From an uncultured Oscillospiraceae bacterium (GTDB lineage Bacteria; Bacillota; Clostridia; Oscillospirales; Oscillospiraceae): a DNA stretch of 64,000 nt. Where the stretch lies: the NCBI GenBank assembly GCA_910588495.1, contig CAJUPU010000007.1, positions 32,497-96,496 on the forward strand. Reading direction: 5' to 3'. The translations under genes and the position numbers were made by a program. The notes beneath the pieces are model-generated. The model was given only the letters and a program-made list of their open reading frames with translations, ran no database searches and was not told the DNA's origin. This document shows, piece after piece, positions 8,260 to 16,264 of this stretch (positions are counted from its first letter, which is position 1; each line of letters opens with the position of its first letter).

Positions 8260-9226
8260 ATTCGGCGATGCCCAGCCCGCCGTACCGCTCCAGCCGGATG
8301 TCGTAGTAGACGCCCATCGTGATGCCGATGTCGTTAGTGAACAGGACCACGATCTGGTCCTGGGCCGCAACGAGCTGGAGATCGCCGCTTCCGCCGTCCG
8401 CCCGGGCCAGCAGCTCTTTTGCCGGGGGCGGCTGGAAGGGGATCGCCCCGTCAAATGACTCCACCACCTGGCCCTCGGCGGCCTCCGCCAGGGGGGACTC
8501 CTGGTAATAGCTGTAGCTGATGCGGTCAAACGCTTGGACGAGCACGAATTCCATCCGCTGGTGTAGGGCGCCCTGGTTCAGCGCCAGGAAGCGTTTGTCG
8601 AACTCCTGCAAAAAGGCGGCCATATCGTTGGTGAAGTCCCGGTCCGGCCGGAGGAGATTCCACAGCATCCCCGCCAGATCCTCCTCCACCTTGTCCAGCG
8701 CCGCCTGCCGCTGCTCCTCGGAGGGCTCCGCCCCCTCCCGGGGCGTCATGAGCCAGCTGATGGACTGGGGGCCGGAAAAACTCAGGGCGTAGTGGAGAGA
8801 TACGGGAGTTCCGTCCTCCAGGGCGGCGGGGAAGTCCTTCAAAAACACCATGTCGGCGGTCTTGATCTCGCTCTGGTTCCACGTCATGCTCCGCAGCAGC
8901 AGATCGAGGTCGAATTCCGCCCCCAGCGCGTCCGTGGCGGCCACGCAGGACATCGTCGCATCCTGCACGGAATGGACGATATCGTAGGAGACATTTTTCA
9001 CCACCTCCTCCCCCATGGGGACCAGGGTCTGCATATCGTACATGGACCAGGGGTAGAACAGGGCCTGCTCCGCCGTCCGGCCCAGCACGGAGGGGACGCT
9101 CACCACCCCGGCGCTCACCACCTCCCCGGTCCGGGGGGCGGCCACCGTCCGGGCGGCGAGTCCGGCCGCCAGCGCCCCCGCCAGCAGGATCGCCAGGGCG
9201 GACAGGATGAATCTAAGATCTCGCAT
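8258..9226 (-). CDS. Membrane-anchored protein of unknown function, downstream of a two-component system
   Basis: A 322-residue protein with one N-terminal membrane helix (FILSALAILLAGALAAGLAA) and an otherwise soluble, mostly acidic body without cysteine motifs that I recognise. It overlaps the histidine kinase gene by 14 bases and ends the operon response regulator, kinase, unknown protein. This arrangement suggests the protein acts outside the membrane as a co-sensor or as the target of the kinase system, which is inference. No family could be named from the sequence. Confidence 0.7.
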   Translation of the reverse strand: MRDLRFILSALAILLAGALAAGLAARTVAAPRTGEVVSAGVVSVPSVLGRTAEQALFYPWSMYDMQTLVPMGEEVVKNVSYDIVHSVQDATMSCVAATDALGAEFDLDLLLRSMTWNQSEIKTADMVFLKDFPAALEDGTPVSLHYALSFSGPQSISWLMTPREGAEPSEEQRQAALDKVEEDLAGMLWNLLRPDRDFTNDMAAFLQEFDKRFLALNQGALHQRMEFVLVQAFDRISYSYYQESPLAEAAEGQVVESFDGAIPFQPPPAKELLARADGGSGDLQLVAAQDQIVVLFTNDIGITMGVYYDIRLERYGGLGIAE

Positions 9227-10679
9227 GGCTCTCCTCCTCCTGTTTGCTCAGTGGGAAGCGCAGGGTGACCAGGGTGCCCTCCCCCAGCCGGCTGTCCAGC
9301 TCCATGGTCCCGCCGTGGACGGACACGATCTCCCGGCACAGGGCCAGCCCCAGTCCCGCGCCCCCGGCCTTGCGGCTGCGGCTCTTGTCCACCATGTAGA
9401 AGGGCTGGCACACCTTGTCCAGCTCCTCCCTCGGGATGCCCCGGCCCTGGTCCTGGATGAGGATCTCCGCCCCGCCCTCCCGCTCCCGGGCGGTGAGGGC
9501 CATGGCCCCGCCCCGGCAGCTGGCCTTCCGGCCGTTGTCCAGCAGGTTGTAGAGCAGGGACTTGAACAGCTCCCGGTCCATGTCCAGGGTCAGCCCGGCG
9601 CAGTGGTAGGTGAGGGTGAGCTCGCTCTGGGCCATGACGGGGCGCAAGGCCAGCTCCACCTCCGCCACCACGTCCCGGAGGGAGGCGGGGGCCAGCTCCA
9701 GCTGGGCGCTGCCCAGGGTGATCAGCTCCAGCAGCTTGCCCGACAGGGCGCGCAGCCGCTTGGCCTCCTGGGAGATCACCTGGGCGTACTCCACCCGCTG
9801 CTCCCCGGGCACCTCGGCGGGGAGGTAGAGCAGGTCGGCGAAGCCCAGAATGCTGGTCAGCGGCGTTTTCATCTCGTGGGCCAGGTTGCCGATGAACACC
9901 CGGCGGTCCTCCGCCACCCGCTCCAGCTGCTCCACCCGCTGCTGAACGGCGGCGGCCATGGCGTTCATGTCCTGGGCCAGCCCGGCCAGCTCGTCATGGC
10001 CCCGCACCGCCAGCCGCTCATCGTACCGCCCTCCGGCCACCCGCCGGGCGCTCTCGTCCAAGGCCGCCAGCGGCCGCAGCAGCAGCCACACCAGGGCCAG
10101 CAGCGCCGCCGCCCCGGCCAGGCTCAGCCCCAGGCACAGCCCCACCGTGCCGGACGCCTCCCGGTCCAGCCGGGCCTGAAGGCCGCTGACATCGTAGGCG
10201 GCGCACAGGCGGTAGGGCCGGGACTCCAGCGCCACCGGCATGGCGCACAGCAGAAACCACTCCCCCTCCTGCCCGCCGGGGCACAGCTGGTAGACGGTGG
10301 CGCCGGGCTCCCCCTCCAGCGGGACGGGGAGCCGCCCCAGCAAGTCCTCCACCAGTCGGGACCAGAAGGGGAAGCGCCCCTCTTCATCCAGCAGCGCCAG
10401 CCCGGCCAGATAGCTGTCCGTCCCCTGCTGGCCCAGGGTCTGCCGGGCGGCCTGCTCCGCCTCCCCGGCGCTGAGCTGGATGGCCCCCTGCTGGAGGCGG
10501 TGGCTCACCACCCCCGCCCGGAGCATCCCGGCCAGGTATTGCAGCTGGGTCACCGCCCGCTGGCCCTCCCGCTCCCACAGGGCGTCCCGGCTGGCGCGCA
10601 GCAGCAAGATGGAGGCCAGGGCGGTGGACAGCACCAGCAGGGCCAGGGTGGGCAGGACGATCTTCTGCCACAGCCTCAT
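9213..10679 (-). CDS. Sensor histidine kinase, HAMP type
   Basis: The 488-residue protein has two membrane helices (residues 6-28 and about 175-195) enclosing a sensor domain of about 145 residues, a HAMP linker (PLAALDESARRVAGGRYDE), the phospho-acceptor motif LAHEMKTPLTSILGF, and an ATPase domain with DNGRKAS, DQGRGIP and GAGLGLALCREI. The gene starts within the last four bases of the response regulator gene, so the two are translated together and should form a cognate pair. The signal it senses is unknown. Confidence 0.92.
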   Translation of the reverse strand: MRLWQKIVLPTLALLVLSTALASILLLRASRDALWEREGQRAVTQLQYLAGMLRAGVVSHRLQQGAIQLSAGEAEQAARQTLGQQGTDSYLAGLALLDEEGRFPFWSRLVEDLLGRLPVPLEGEPGATVYQLCPGGQEGEWFLLCAMPVALESRPYRLCAAYDVSGLQARLDREASGTVGLCLGLSLAGAAALLALVWLLLRPLAALDESARRVAGGRYDERLAVRGHDELAGLAQDMNAMAAAVQQRVEQLERVAEDRRVFIGNLAHEMKTPLTSILGFADLLYLPAEVPGEQRVEYAQVISQEAKRLRALSGKLLELITLGSAQLELAPASLRDVVAEVELALRPVMAQSELTLTYHCAGLTLDMDRELFKSLLYNLLDNGRKASCRGGAMALTAREREGGAEILIQDQGRGIPREELDKVCQPFYMVDKSRSRKAGGAGLGLALCREIVSVHGGTMELDSRLGEGTLVTLRFPLSKQEEESHARS

Positions 10680-11335
10680 GGCAGCTTCTCCAGCCGGTAG
10701 CCGATCCGGGGCAGGGTGACCAGGCGGTCGGCCAGCTCCAGCTTCTGGCGCAGGCGCTGCACGTGGATGTCCACGGTGCGGCTCTCCCCGGCGAACTCAT
10801 AGCCCCACACCATGGCCAGCAGCTTCTCCCGGCCCAGGGCCAGGTTCTGGTTCTGCAAAAACACCCGTAGCAGCTCGAACTCCTTGGGGGACAGGGGGAC
10901 CGCCTCCCCCCGGAGGGTGACGGTGTGGCTGTCCAGGTCCTGCCGGATGGGGCCGTAGCGCAAAAGGGCCTGCCCCCGGCCCCGGCGGCGGAGCACCACC
11001 TCGATCCGGGCCAGCAGCTCCAGCGGCTCGAAGGGCTTGGCGATGTAGTCCTCCGCCCCCAGCCGCAGCCCCCGGACCTTGTCCTCCACCTGCTGCATGG
11101 CGGACAGGAAGATCACCGGCACCGCCTGGGCGTTCAGCCGCTCCATGACGGAAAAGCCGTCCAGCCCGGGCAGCAGCACGTCCAGCAGCACCAGGTCGAA
11201 GCGGCCGCTCTCGATGGACTCCACCGCCTGGGCCCCGTCGGGGCACCAGCTGCCGGTGTGGCCCCCCAGGGTGAGGGTGGCGTCGATCATCCGGGCGATG
11301 TTCTCCTCGTCCTCCACGATGAGGATATGGGCCAT
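10676..11335 (-). CDS. OmpR-family response regulator
   Basis: The 219-residue protein has a receiver domain with the acidic pair (VEDEEN), phospho-acceptor Asp in LLDVLLPGLDG, the switch Ser (FLSAM) and Lys (AKPFE). A winged-helix DNA-binding domain follows, with VPLSPKEFELLRVF and the recognition segment ESRTVDIHVQRLRQKL. It is the first gene of a three-gene operon with its kinase and an unknown membrane-anchored protein. The targets are unknown; autoregulation is common in the family. Confidence 0.93.
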   Translation of the reverse strand: MAHILIVEDEENIARMIDATLTLGGHTGSWCPDGAQAVESIESGRFDLVLLDVLLPGLDGFSVMERLNAQAVPVIFLSAMQQVEDKVRGLRLGAEDYIAKPFEPLELLARIEVVLRRRGRGQALLRYGPIRQDLDSHTVTLRGEAVPLSPKEFELLRVFLQNQNLALGREKLLAMVWGYEFAGESRTVDIHVQRLRQKLELADRLVTLPRIGYRLEKLP

Positions 11336-11424
11336 GGGGATCCCTCCTTGTGGTCATATGCCATAGGCGCCCGCCGCGCTGCCCGCGGTGGACGCCTATA
11401 TCCTATCATCCCGCCGGTATCGAT

Positions 11425-11458
11425 GTCAGCAAGAGATCGTATCGATCTTGTAAAGATG
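11425..11458. repeat. 34-bp dispersed repeat, copy 2
   Basis: Second copy of the repeat seen at 8226-8259, placed two bases after the stop of the aldo/keto reductase family gene. The core TCTTTACAAG-TCGATAC reads on the minus strand. Confidence 0.6.
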
Positions 11459-11460
11459 GG

Positions 11461-12612
11461 TCACCGGGAGAACAGCGCCGCCGTCTGCGCCATCCGCCGG
11501 ACCACCTCCACCCCGAAGGGGCACCGGCTCTCGCAGGCCCCGCAGCCCACGCACTCCCCGGCGTGGTGGTCCAGGGCCAGATAGTGGGCCCGCACCGAGG
11601 CGGGGACCTGGGCCTGCATGGAGGCCAGGTCGTAGTACTTGTTGACCATGGCGATGTCGATATGGGCGGGACAGGGCTTGCAGTGGCCGCAATAGGTGCA
11701 CTCCCCCCGGCCGAAGGTGTGCTTCGGGGCGCTGGAGAGCACCCCCGCGTAGTCCTTTTCCTCCTCCGGCGCCGTCTCATAGGCCGCGGCCTGGTCCACA
11801 TGCTCCGGGGTGTCGTACCCCGCCATCACCGCCGCCACCCCGGGCCGGGTGAGGCAGTAGTGCAGGCACTGCACCGGCGTCAGCGCCACCCCGAAGGGGG
11901 AGCGCCGCTCGTCGAACAGCCGCCCCCCGGCATAGGGCTTCATCACGGTGATGCCCACGTCCCGGGCCTCGCACAGCCGGTAGAGCTCCGCCCTCTGGGG
12001 GTCGATGCCCCCCAGGTCCGCCCGGTAGTTGTCCCAGTCGAAATAGGTGTCCAGGTCGTCGGTGGCGGGGTGCATGTCGAAGGCGGGGTTGACGCTGAAC
12101 AAGATCATCTCCACCAGGCCGCCCTCCACCGCCTTTCTGGCCATGGCCGGGTTGTGGGTGCTCATGCCGATGTGCCGGATGGCGCCCTGAGCCCTCAGCC
12201 CCTCCACATAGTCCAGGTACGGCCCGGCCATGGCCGCGTCCCAGTCGGCCTGGGTGTCCACGAAATGGATCATGCCCAGATCGATGTAGTCCGTTTGGAG
12301 CCGGGCCAGCAGGTCCTCGAAAGCCGCGCGGCATTTGTCCACATCCCGGGTGCGGACATACTGCCCGTCCTGCCAGGTGGAGCCGATGTGCCCCTGGATG
12401 TACCAGCGCTCCCGCCGCCCGGCCAGGGCCTGTCCCAGGCTGTCCCGCACCCTGGGGTCGGACATCCAGCAGTCCAGGATGTTCATCCCGTGTCCCTCGG
12501 CCCGGTCCAGCACCGCCCTGCACTCCTCCGGGCTGTGGCGCTCCATCCACTCCGCGCCGAAGCCGATCTCGCTGACCATCAGGCCCGTCTTTCCCAATCT
12601 GCGGTATCTCAT
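11461..12612 (-). CDS. Aldo/keto reductase family protein with C-terminal 4Fe-4S clusters
   Basis: The 383-residue protein has an aldo/keto reductase-type barrel followed by a ferredoxin-like tail. The tail contains CTYCGHCKPCP (C-X2-C-X2-C-X2-CP) and CVGCGACESRCP (C-X2-C-X2-C-X3-CP), enough for two Fe-S clusters. The barrel is atypical. At the usual D-x-x-x-x-Y site the sequence is DCWMSD, so the catalytic Tyr is absent, and the usual Lys lies in IQGHIGS where a His stands. The His in MIHFVD remains. It is therefore unlikely to be a classical NADPH-dependent reductase. ATG at 12612 has a perfect AGGAGGTG site. The gene is divergent from the DUF134-NifX fusion with shared operator-like repeats in between. 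Confidence 0.82.
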   Translation of the reverse strand: MRYRRLGKTGLMVSEIGFGAEWMERHSPEECRAVLDRAEGHGMNILDCWMSDPRVRDSLGQALAGRRERWYIQGHIGSTWQDGQYVRTRDVDKCRAAFEDLLARLQTDYIDLGMIHFVDTQADWDAAMAGPYLDYVEGLRAQGAIRHIGMSTHNPAMARKAVEGGLVEMILFSVNPAFDMHPATDDLDTYFDWDNYRADLGGIDPQRAELYRLCEARDVGITVMKPYAGGRLFDERRSPFGVALTPVQCLHYCLTRPGVAAVMAGYDTPEHVDQAAAYETAPEEEKDYAGVLSSAPKHTFGRGECTYCGHCKPCPAHIDIAMVNKYYDLASMQAQVPASVRAHYLALDHHAGECVGCGACESRCPFGVEVVRRMAQTAALFSR

Positions 12613-12644
12613 GATGCACCTCCTGCGTTTTTTCATCCGCACCG

Positions 12645-12673
12645 ACTATACCATAACGGCCGGGAAATGTCCA
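12645..12673 (-). promoter_or_regulatory. Promoter for the Fe-S aldo/keto reductase family gene
   Basis: TGGACA (12668-12673) and TATAGT (12645-12650) on the minus strand are 17 bases apart. Confidence 0.7.
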
Positions 12674-12696
12674 GCGGGCGCGGGAGCCTCCAGTTT

Positions 12697-12732
12697 TCGG
12701 CATATGCCGGAAAAATAGTTGACATATGCCGG
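12697..12732. promoter_or_regulatory. Twin CATATGCCGG operator-like repeats between divergent promoters
   Basis: CATATGCCGG occurs at 12701-12710 and again at 12723-12732, 22 bases (about two helical turns) apart. The first is part of a 12-base palindrome CGGCATATGCCG; the second lies inside the spacer of the plus-strand promoter. A regulator bound here could control both divergent genes. Confidence 0.55.
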
Positions 12733-12746
12733 GATCGTGGTATGAT
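12719..12746 (+). promoter_or_regulatory. Promoter for the DUF134-NifX fusion gene
   Basis: TTGACA (12719-12724) and TATGAT (12741-12746) are 16 bases apart; one operator-like repeat overlaps the spacer. Confidence 0.8.
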
Positions 12747-12782
12747 GGACCTGTCATCCTGTGTCGAAAGGAGGGCCCGGCC

Positions 12783-13538
12783 GTGTCCAGACCAAAAAAG
12801 TGCAGGAGGGTGTGTCACTTTCCGGACACCCTGGAATTCGCCCCCGCCGATGGCCGCTCCCAGGCCCCGCCGGTGGTGCTGACGGTGGACGAGTACGAGA
12901 CTGTCCGCCTGATCGACCGGGAGGGGCTGTCCCAGGAGCAGTGCAGCCGCCGGATGGGGGTGGCCCGGACCACCGTCCAGCAGATCTACGCCGGGGCCAG
13001 GGAGAAGCTGGCCCGGTTTTTGGTGGACGGCCTTCCCCTGCGGATCGAGGGGGGCGACTTCCGGCTGTGCGGCGGCGAGGGACAGGAGTGCGGCGGCTGC
13101 TTCAAGCGGCGCTATCATCAACAATACGCAAGAGCGAAAGGAGAACACATCATGCGGATCGCGGTGACTTACGAGGACGGCCAGATCTTTCAGCATTTCG
13201 GCCACACCCAGCAGTTCAAGCTCTATGACGTGGAGGAGGGAAAGATCGTCTCCTCCCAGGTGGTGGACACCAACGGCAGCGGCCACGGAGCGCTGGCGGG
13301 GGTGCTGGGCGCGCTGAACGCCGACGCGCTGATCTGCGGCGGCATCGGCGGCGCACAGGCGGCGCTGGCGGCGGCGGGCATCCGGCTGTACGGCGGGGTG
13401 TCCGGCAGCGCCGACCAGGCGGCCCAGGCCCTGGCGGCCGGTGCGCTGGACTACGACCCCCAGGTCAAATGCAGCCACCACGGGGAGCACCATCATGAGG
13501 GGAGCTGCGGCCACCACGGCTGCGGGGGCGGGTGCTGA
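12783..13538 (+). CDS. DUF134 HTH regulator fused to a NifX/NifB-like cofactor-binding domain
   Basis: The 251-residue protein joins two families usually encoded separately. Residues 1-105 form a DUF134 protein: SRPKKCRRVCHFPD, then an HTH (LSQEQCSRRMGVARTTVQQI) and a Cys-rich end (CGGEGQECGGCF). Residues 124-225 match the dinitrogenase iron-molybdenum cofactor-binding domain (RIAVTYEDGQIFQHFGHTQQF). The last 25 residues are His/Cys rich (HHGEHHHEGSCGHHGCGGGC) and look metal-binding. GTG at 12783 has an AAAGGAGG site. An ATG at 13152, exactly at the second domain, also has its own AAAGGAG site 8 bases upstream, so a separate NifX-like protein may be made. A metal- or Fe-S-responsive regulator is plausible, as the divergent gene is an Fe-S protein. 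Confidence 0.85.
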   Translation: MSRPKKCRRVCHFPDTLEFAPADGRSQAPPVVLTVDEYETVRLIDREGLSQEQCSRRMGVARTTVQQIYAGAREKLARFLVDGLPLRIEGGDFRLCGGEGQECGGCFKRRYHQQYARAKGEHIMRIAVTYEDGQIFQHFGHTQQFKLYDVEEGKIVSSQVVDTNGSGHGALAGVLGALNADALICGGIGGAQAALAAAGIRLYGGVSGSADQAAQALAAGALDYDPQVKCSHHGEHHHEGSCGHHGCGGGC

Positions 13539-13589
13539 ACGGCCCGCCCTGGACCGGCCCCTGGCCAACTGCCGCAGAGAACGGTCCGT

Positions 13590-13633
13590 CCGTCAAAAAA
13601 AGTCTGCCTAGCTGGGCAGACTTTTTTTGACGG
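13590..13633. terminator. Bidirectional terminator between convergent genes
   Basis: A perfect 19-base inverted repeat (13590-13608 with 13615-13633) includes A7 and T7 tracts, so it can terminate from either direction: the DUF134-NifX gene and the S-layer protein gene. Confidence 0.9.
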
Positions 13634-13638
13634 ATCTA

Positions 13639-16116
13639 TCAGGAGATCAGATCCAGCCGGGGCACCAGCAGCGCTTTGTCCAGCGGATAGACCTCCACCA
13701 GCAGCTTGGCGATGGCCGCCCGGTCGATGTTGGCCCCGGGCTCCAAATAGCCGTTGCTCCCCCCCACGATGCCCAGGCCCACCAGGGTCTGGACGTGGGG
13801 CGAGGCCCAGTCGCTCACGGAGGAGGCGTCGGGGAAGGCGGACAGGTCGGCGCTCTGGGACGCCGCCAGCACCCGGCCCAGGAAGGTCATGGTCTCCTCC
13901 CGGGTGACGTAGCTGTCCACGTCGGCGTACAGCTTGCCGTCCCGCTCGCTGCCCTTGAGCACCCCCAGGGTGTACATGGCCTGGACATAGAGCTGGGCCC
14001 AGTTGGGGATAGAGGTATTGTCGGCGAAGGGGGTCTCCACCGTGTAATAGGCGGTCTCGTCCACCCCCAGCACCCGGGTGAGGAAGGCCAGCAGCTCCGC
14101 CCGGGTCAGGGGGTTGTCGGGCAGGTAGACGGCGGTGCCGTCCTCCTGGCCGTAGCCGGTGGTCAGGCCCAGCTGGTACATCTGGACGATGTAGTCCTCG
14201 CTCCAGTGGCCGGAGATGTCGGTGAAGGGGACCTCGCTGCTCACCGTCACGGGGATGGTGACGGACCGGCCGCCGGCGGACACGGTGACGCTGCCCTGGG
14301 CGGAGCGCCTGCCCGCGGTGAAGCGCCCGGCGGCGTCGATGGTCCCCACCGCCTCATCGGCAGTCCAGGTCAGGTCCTCCTCCCCCATGGCCACCGACAG
14401 GTTCCACCAGGAGCCCTTGGCGGTCAGGTCCACCCCGTCTCCCGGCTCCAGGTTCAGCGCGGTGACCCGAGCACCGTTGTCCTTCCGGATCACGGTGAGG
14501 GCGGACAGCTCATCCACCACCTCCACCGTCAGAGCGCCGGTCTGGCCCGCGGAGATGGTGTAGGTGCCGGGGGTGGCCCCGGCGGTGTACACGCCGCCCA
14601 CCACCGAGCCGCCGGTGGCGGTGAGATCCACATAGGTCTGGCCGGTGGGCCGTCCGGCGCTGTCATACCCTCCGGCGGTGACGGGGAGCTTGGAGCCCGC
14701 CAGCACCACCCGCTGCTGGGCGGTGACGTAGGCGCCGGGGGTGAGGATGTCCGCCCCGGCCGGGCTCACCAGGGCGATGGTGTTGTTGATCTTCCGCCCG
14801 GCGGTGGAGGGCTGGTTCACCACCGAGAAGCCGGTGCTGCCCGGCAGGGTGGCCCCCAGGGTGGTGGAGCCGCCGCCGTCCAGGGCCACGGCGGACACGC
14901 AGCCCAGCTCCTGGAGGCGCTCGGCCACCTGGGCGTAGGTGGCCCCCACGGAATAGCCGCTCTGGCGGCCGTCGATGGTGTAGAAGATGGCGGTGCCGTC
15001 CGCCTTCACCCCCACGGCGGTGTAGGGATTGGGGGTGGCGGGCAGGCCGGACACGATCTGGCCGTTTCTCAGCAGGGAGTACATGCCGCTGACGCCGTAG
15101 GCGGCGTTATTCCACTGCTCCCCGGCCCCGCCGATGGTCAGGGTGACCCGGCTGCCCGCCTGCATCCCCCGCAGGGCGGCCAGCAGCTCCGGGTTGCCGC
15201 GGTCCTCGCCGTAGAGCATATAGCAGCCCTCGGGAATATTGCCGTCGAAGGCGGCGCCCTCCTGGGCGGTGTCGGTGACGGACACCACCTCAAAGGCATA
15301 TGTACCGCTCAGCTTCAGGCCCTCCGGGCTCAGGGGCCGCAGGATGGCGGACACGCTGGTCCCGTGGCTGGACACCCGGGAGGAGAAGTCCTTGTTGTAG
15401 AGGTACAGCCCGCCCAGGTGATTGGCGTTGCGGTAGGCGTTGAAGCCGGCCACGGGGAAGGTGCGCTCCACGGTGACCGGCACCGGGTCGGGAGTTGGGA
15501 TGGGCGCCGGGTCCAGGCTCCCGGGGTCGGAGGTGGCGGAGGGATCCGGGGACACCGCAGGGTCCTGCCCCGGTCCAGGGGTGGCGGCGGGGTCGGGCTG
15601 GGGATCGGGATAGACATATTCCACCGCCGTCCAGGAGGCGGACATGGAGGGCCTGCTCTCGTCGATGAACACCTTGCCGTCGTTGGTGAAGCCCAGCAGG
15701 ACGTAATTCTCCACGTCCAGGGAGCGCAGCACCCCGTCGGTCATCAGCATCCCCACGATGGTGCCGTCGGTGTTGAAAAAGCCGCCGTTGACGGCCGCGG
15801 CCACCCGCAGGCCCTGGCTCTCCAGCTGGGCGGCGGCGGACTGCACCGTGTTGGTGCTGGCCACGTATGTACCGCTGAACACCACCGGCTTCACGGTGGA
15901 GTTGGGAGAATAGGTCACATAGTGCTCGGTGCGCAGATCGCTCTTGGAGGCCGACCACAGGCTCTGGGCGGTGAGCTCCGTGCCCGTGCCCAGCGGAGTG
16001 GTCTGGGCCGACAGCTCGGTGCCCAGGGCGTAGGACGCCAGAGCGGGCTGGGCCAGGGAGAGGGCCAGCGCGGCGGTCAGGGCCAGCGCGGCGCACCGTT
16101 TTTTGATGTTTTTCAT
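13639..16116 (-). CDS. Secreted phosphodiester glycosidase (NAGPA) protein with S-layer homology domains
   Basis: The 825-residue protein begins with a clear signal peptide (KKRCAALALTAALALSLA ending at A-x-A). Residues about 60-420 form a phosphodiester glycosidase (NAGPA) region with the signature SAVALDGGGSTTLG and an internal proline/aspartate linker (TPDPVPV) near residue 210. Immunoglobulin-like beta segments follow, then two to three S-layer homology modules at the C-terminus (FTDISGHWSEDYIVQMY, LTRAELLAFLTRVLG, NIDRAAIAKLLVEVYPL) for cell-wall anchoring. The protein should act on the cell surface; family members cleave sugar phosphodiesters, but the substrate here is unknown. The gene stands alone with a terminator 5 bases after its stop. 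Confidence 0.88.
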   Translation of the reverse strand: MKNIKKRCAALALTAALALSLAQPALASYALGTELSAQTTPLGTGTELTAQSLWSASKSDLRTEHYVTYSPNSTVKPVVFSGTYVASTNTVQSAAAQLESQGLRVAAAVNGGFFNTDGTIVGMLMTDGVLRSLDVENYVLLGFTNDGKVFIDESRPSMSASWTAVEYVYPDPQPDPAATPGPGQDPAVSPDPSATSDPGSLDPAPIPTPDPVPVTVERTFPVAGFNAYRNANHLGGLYLYNKDFSSRVSSHGTSVSAILRPLSPEGLKLSGTYAFEVVSVTDTAQEGAAFDGNIPEGCYMLYGEDRGNPELLAALRGMQAGSRVTLTIGGAGEQWNNAAYGVSGMYSLLRNGQIVSGLPATPNPYTAVGVKADGTAIFYTIDGRQSGYSVGATYAQVAERLQELGCVSAVALDGGGSTTLGATLPGSTGFSVVNQPSTAGRKINNTIALVSPAGADILTPGAYVTAQQRVVLAGSKLPVTAGGYDSAGRPTGQTYVDLTATGGSVVGGVYTAGATPGTYTISAGQTGALTVEVVDELSALTVIRKDNGARVTALNLEPGDGVDLTAKGSWWNLSVAMGEEDLTWTADEAVGTIDAAGRFTAGRRSAQGSVTVSAGGRSVTIPVTVSSEVPFTDISGHWSEDYIVQMYQLGLTTGYGQEDGTAVYLPDNPLTRAELLAFLTRVLGVDETAYYTVETPFADNTSIPNWAQLYVQAMYTLGVLKGSERDGKLYADVDSYVTREETMTFLGRVLAASQSADLSAFPDASSVSDWASPHVQTLVGLGIVGGSNGYLEPGANIDRAAIAKLLVEVYPLDKALLVPRLDLIS

Positions 16117-16137
16117 AGGTCCCTCCTGTTGTCGCGT

Positions 16138-16199
16138 GGGGGACGGCGTCCCCCGGGGTTTCCGGCGTAAAAAAGCAGATTATATGGTATCACAGATAC
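16138..16199 (-). promoter_or_regulatory. Leader hairpin and likely -10 region of the S-layer glycosidase gene
   Basis: TATAAT on the minus strand lies at 16179-16184, just beside the inverted repeat GTATC-ACA-GATAC (16187-16199). No good -35 sits at the right distance, which would fit an activator-dependent promoter. A 7-base hairpin (16138-16154) lies in the leader. Confidence 0.4.
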
Positions 16200-16264
16200 T
16201 TCCATTTGTAAACGGAATATATTGGGAGCGCAGGGGACGGCAAAGGGACGGCCAAAGCCGCCCC

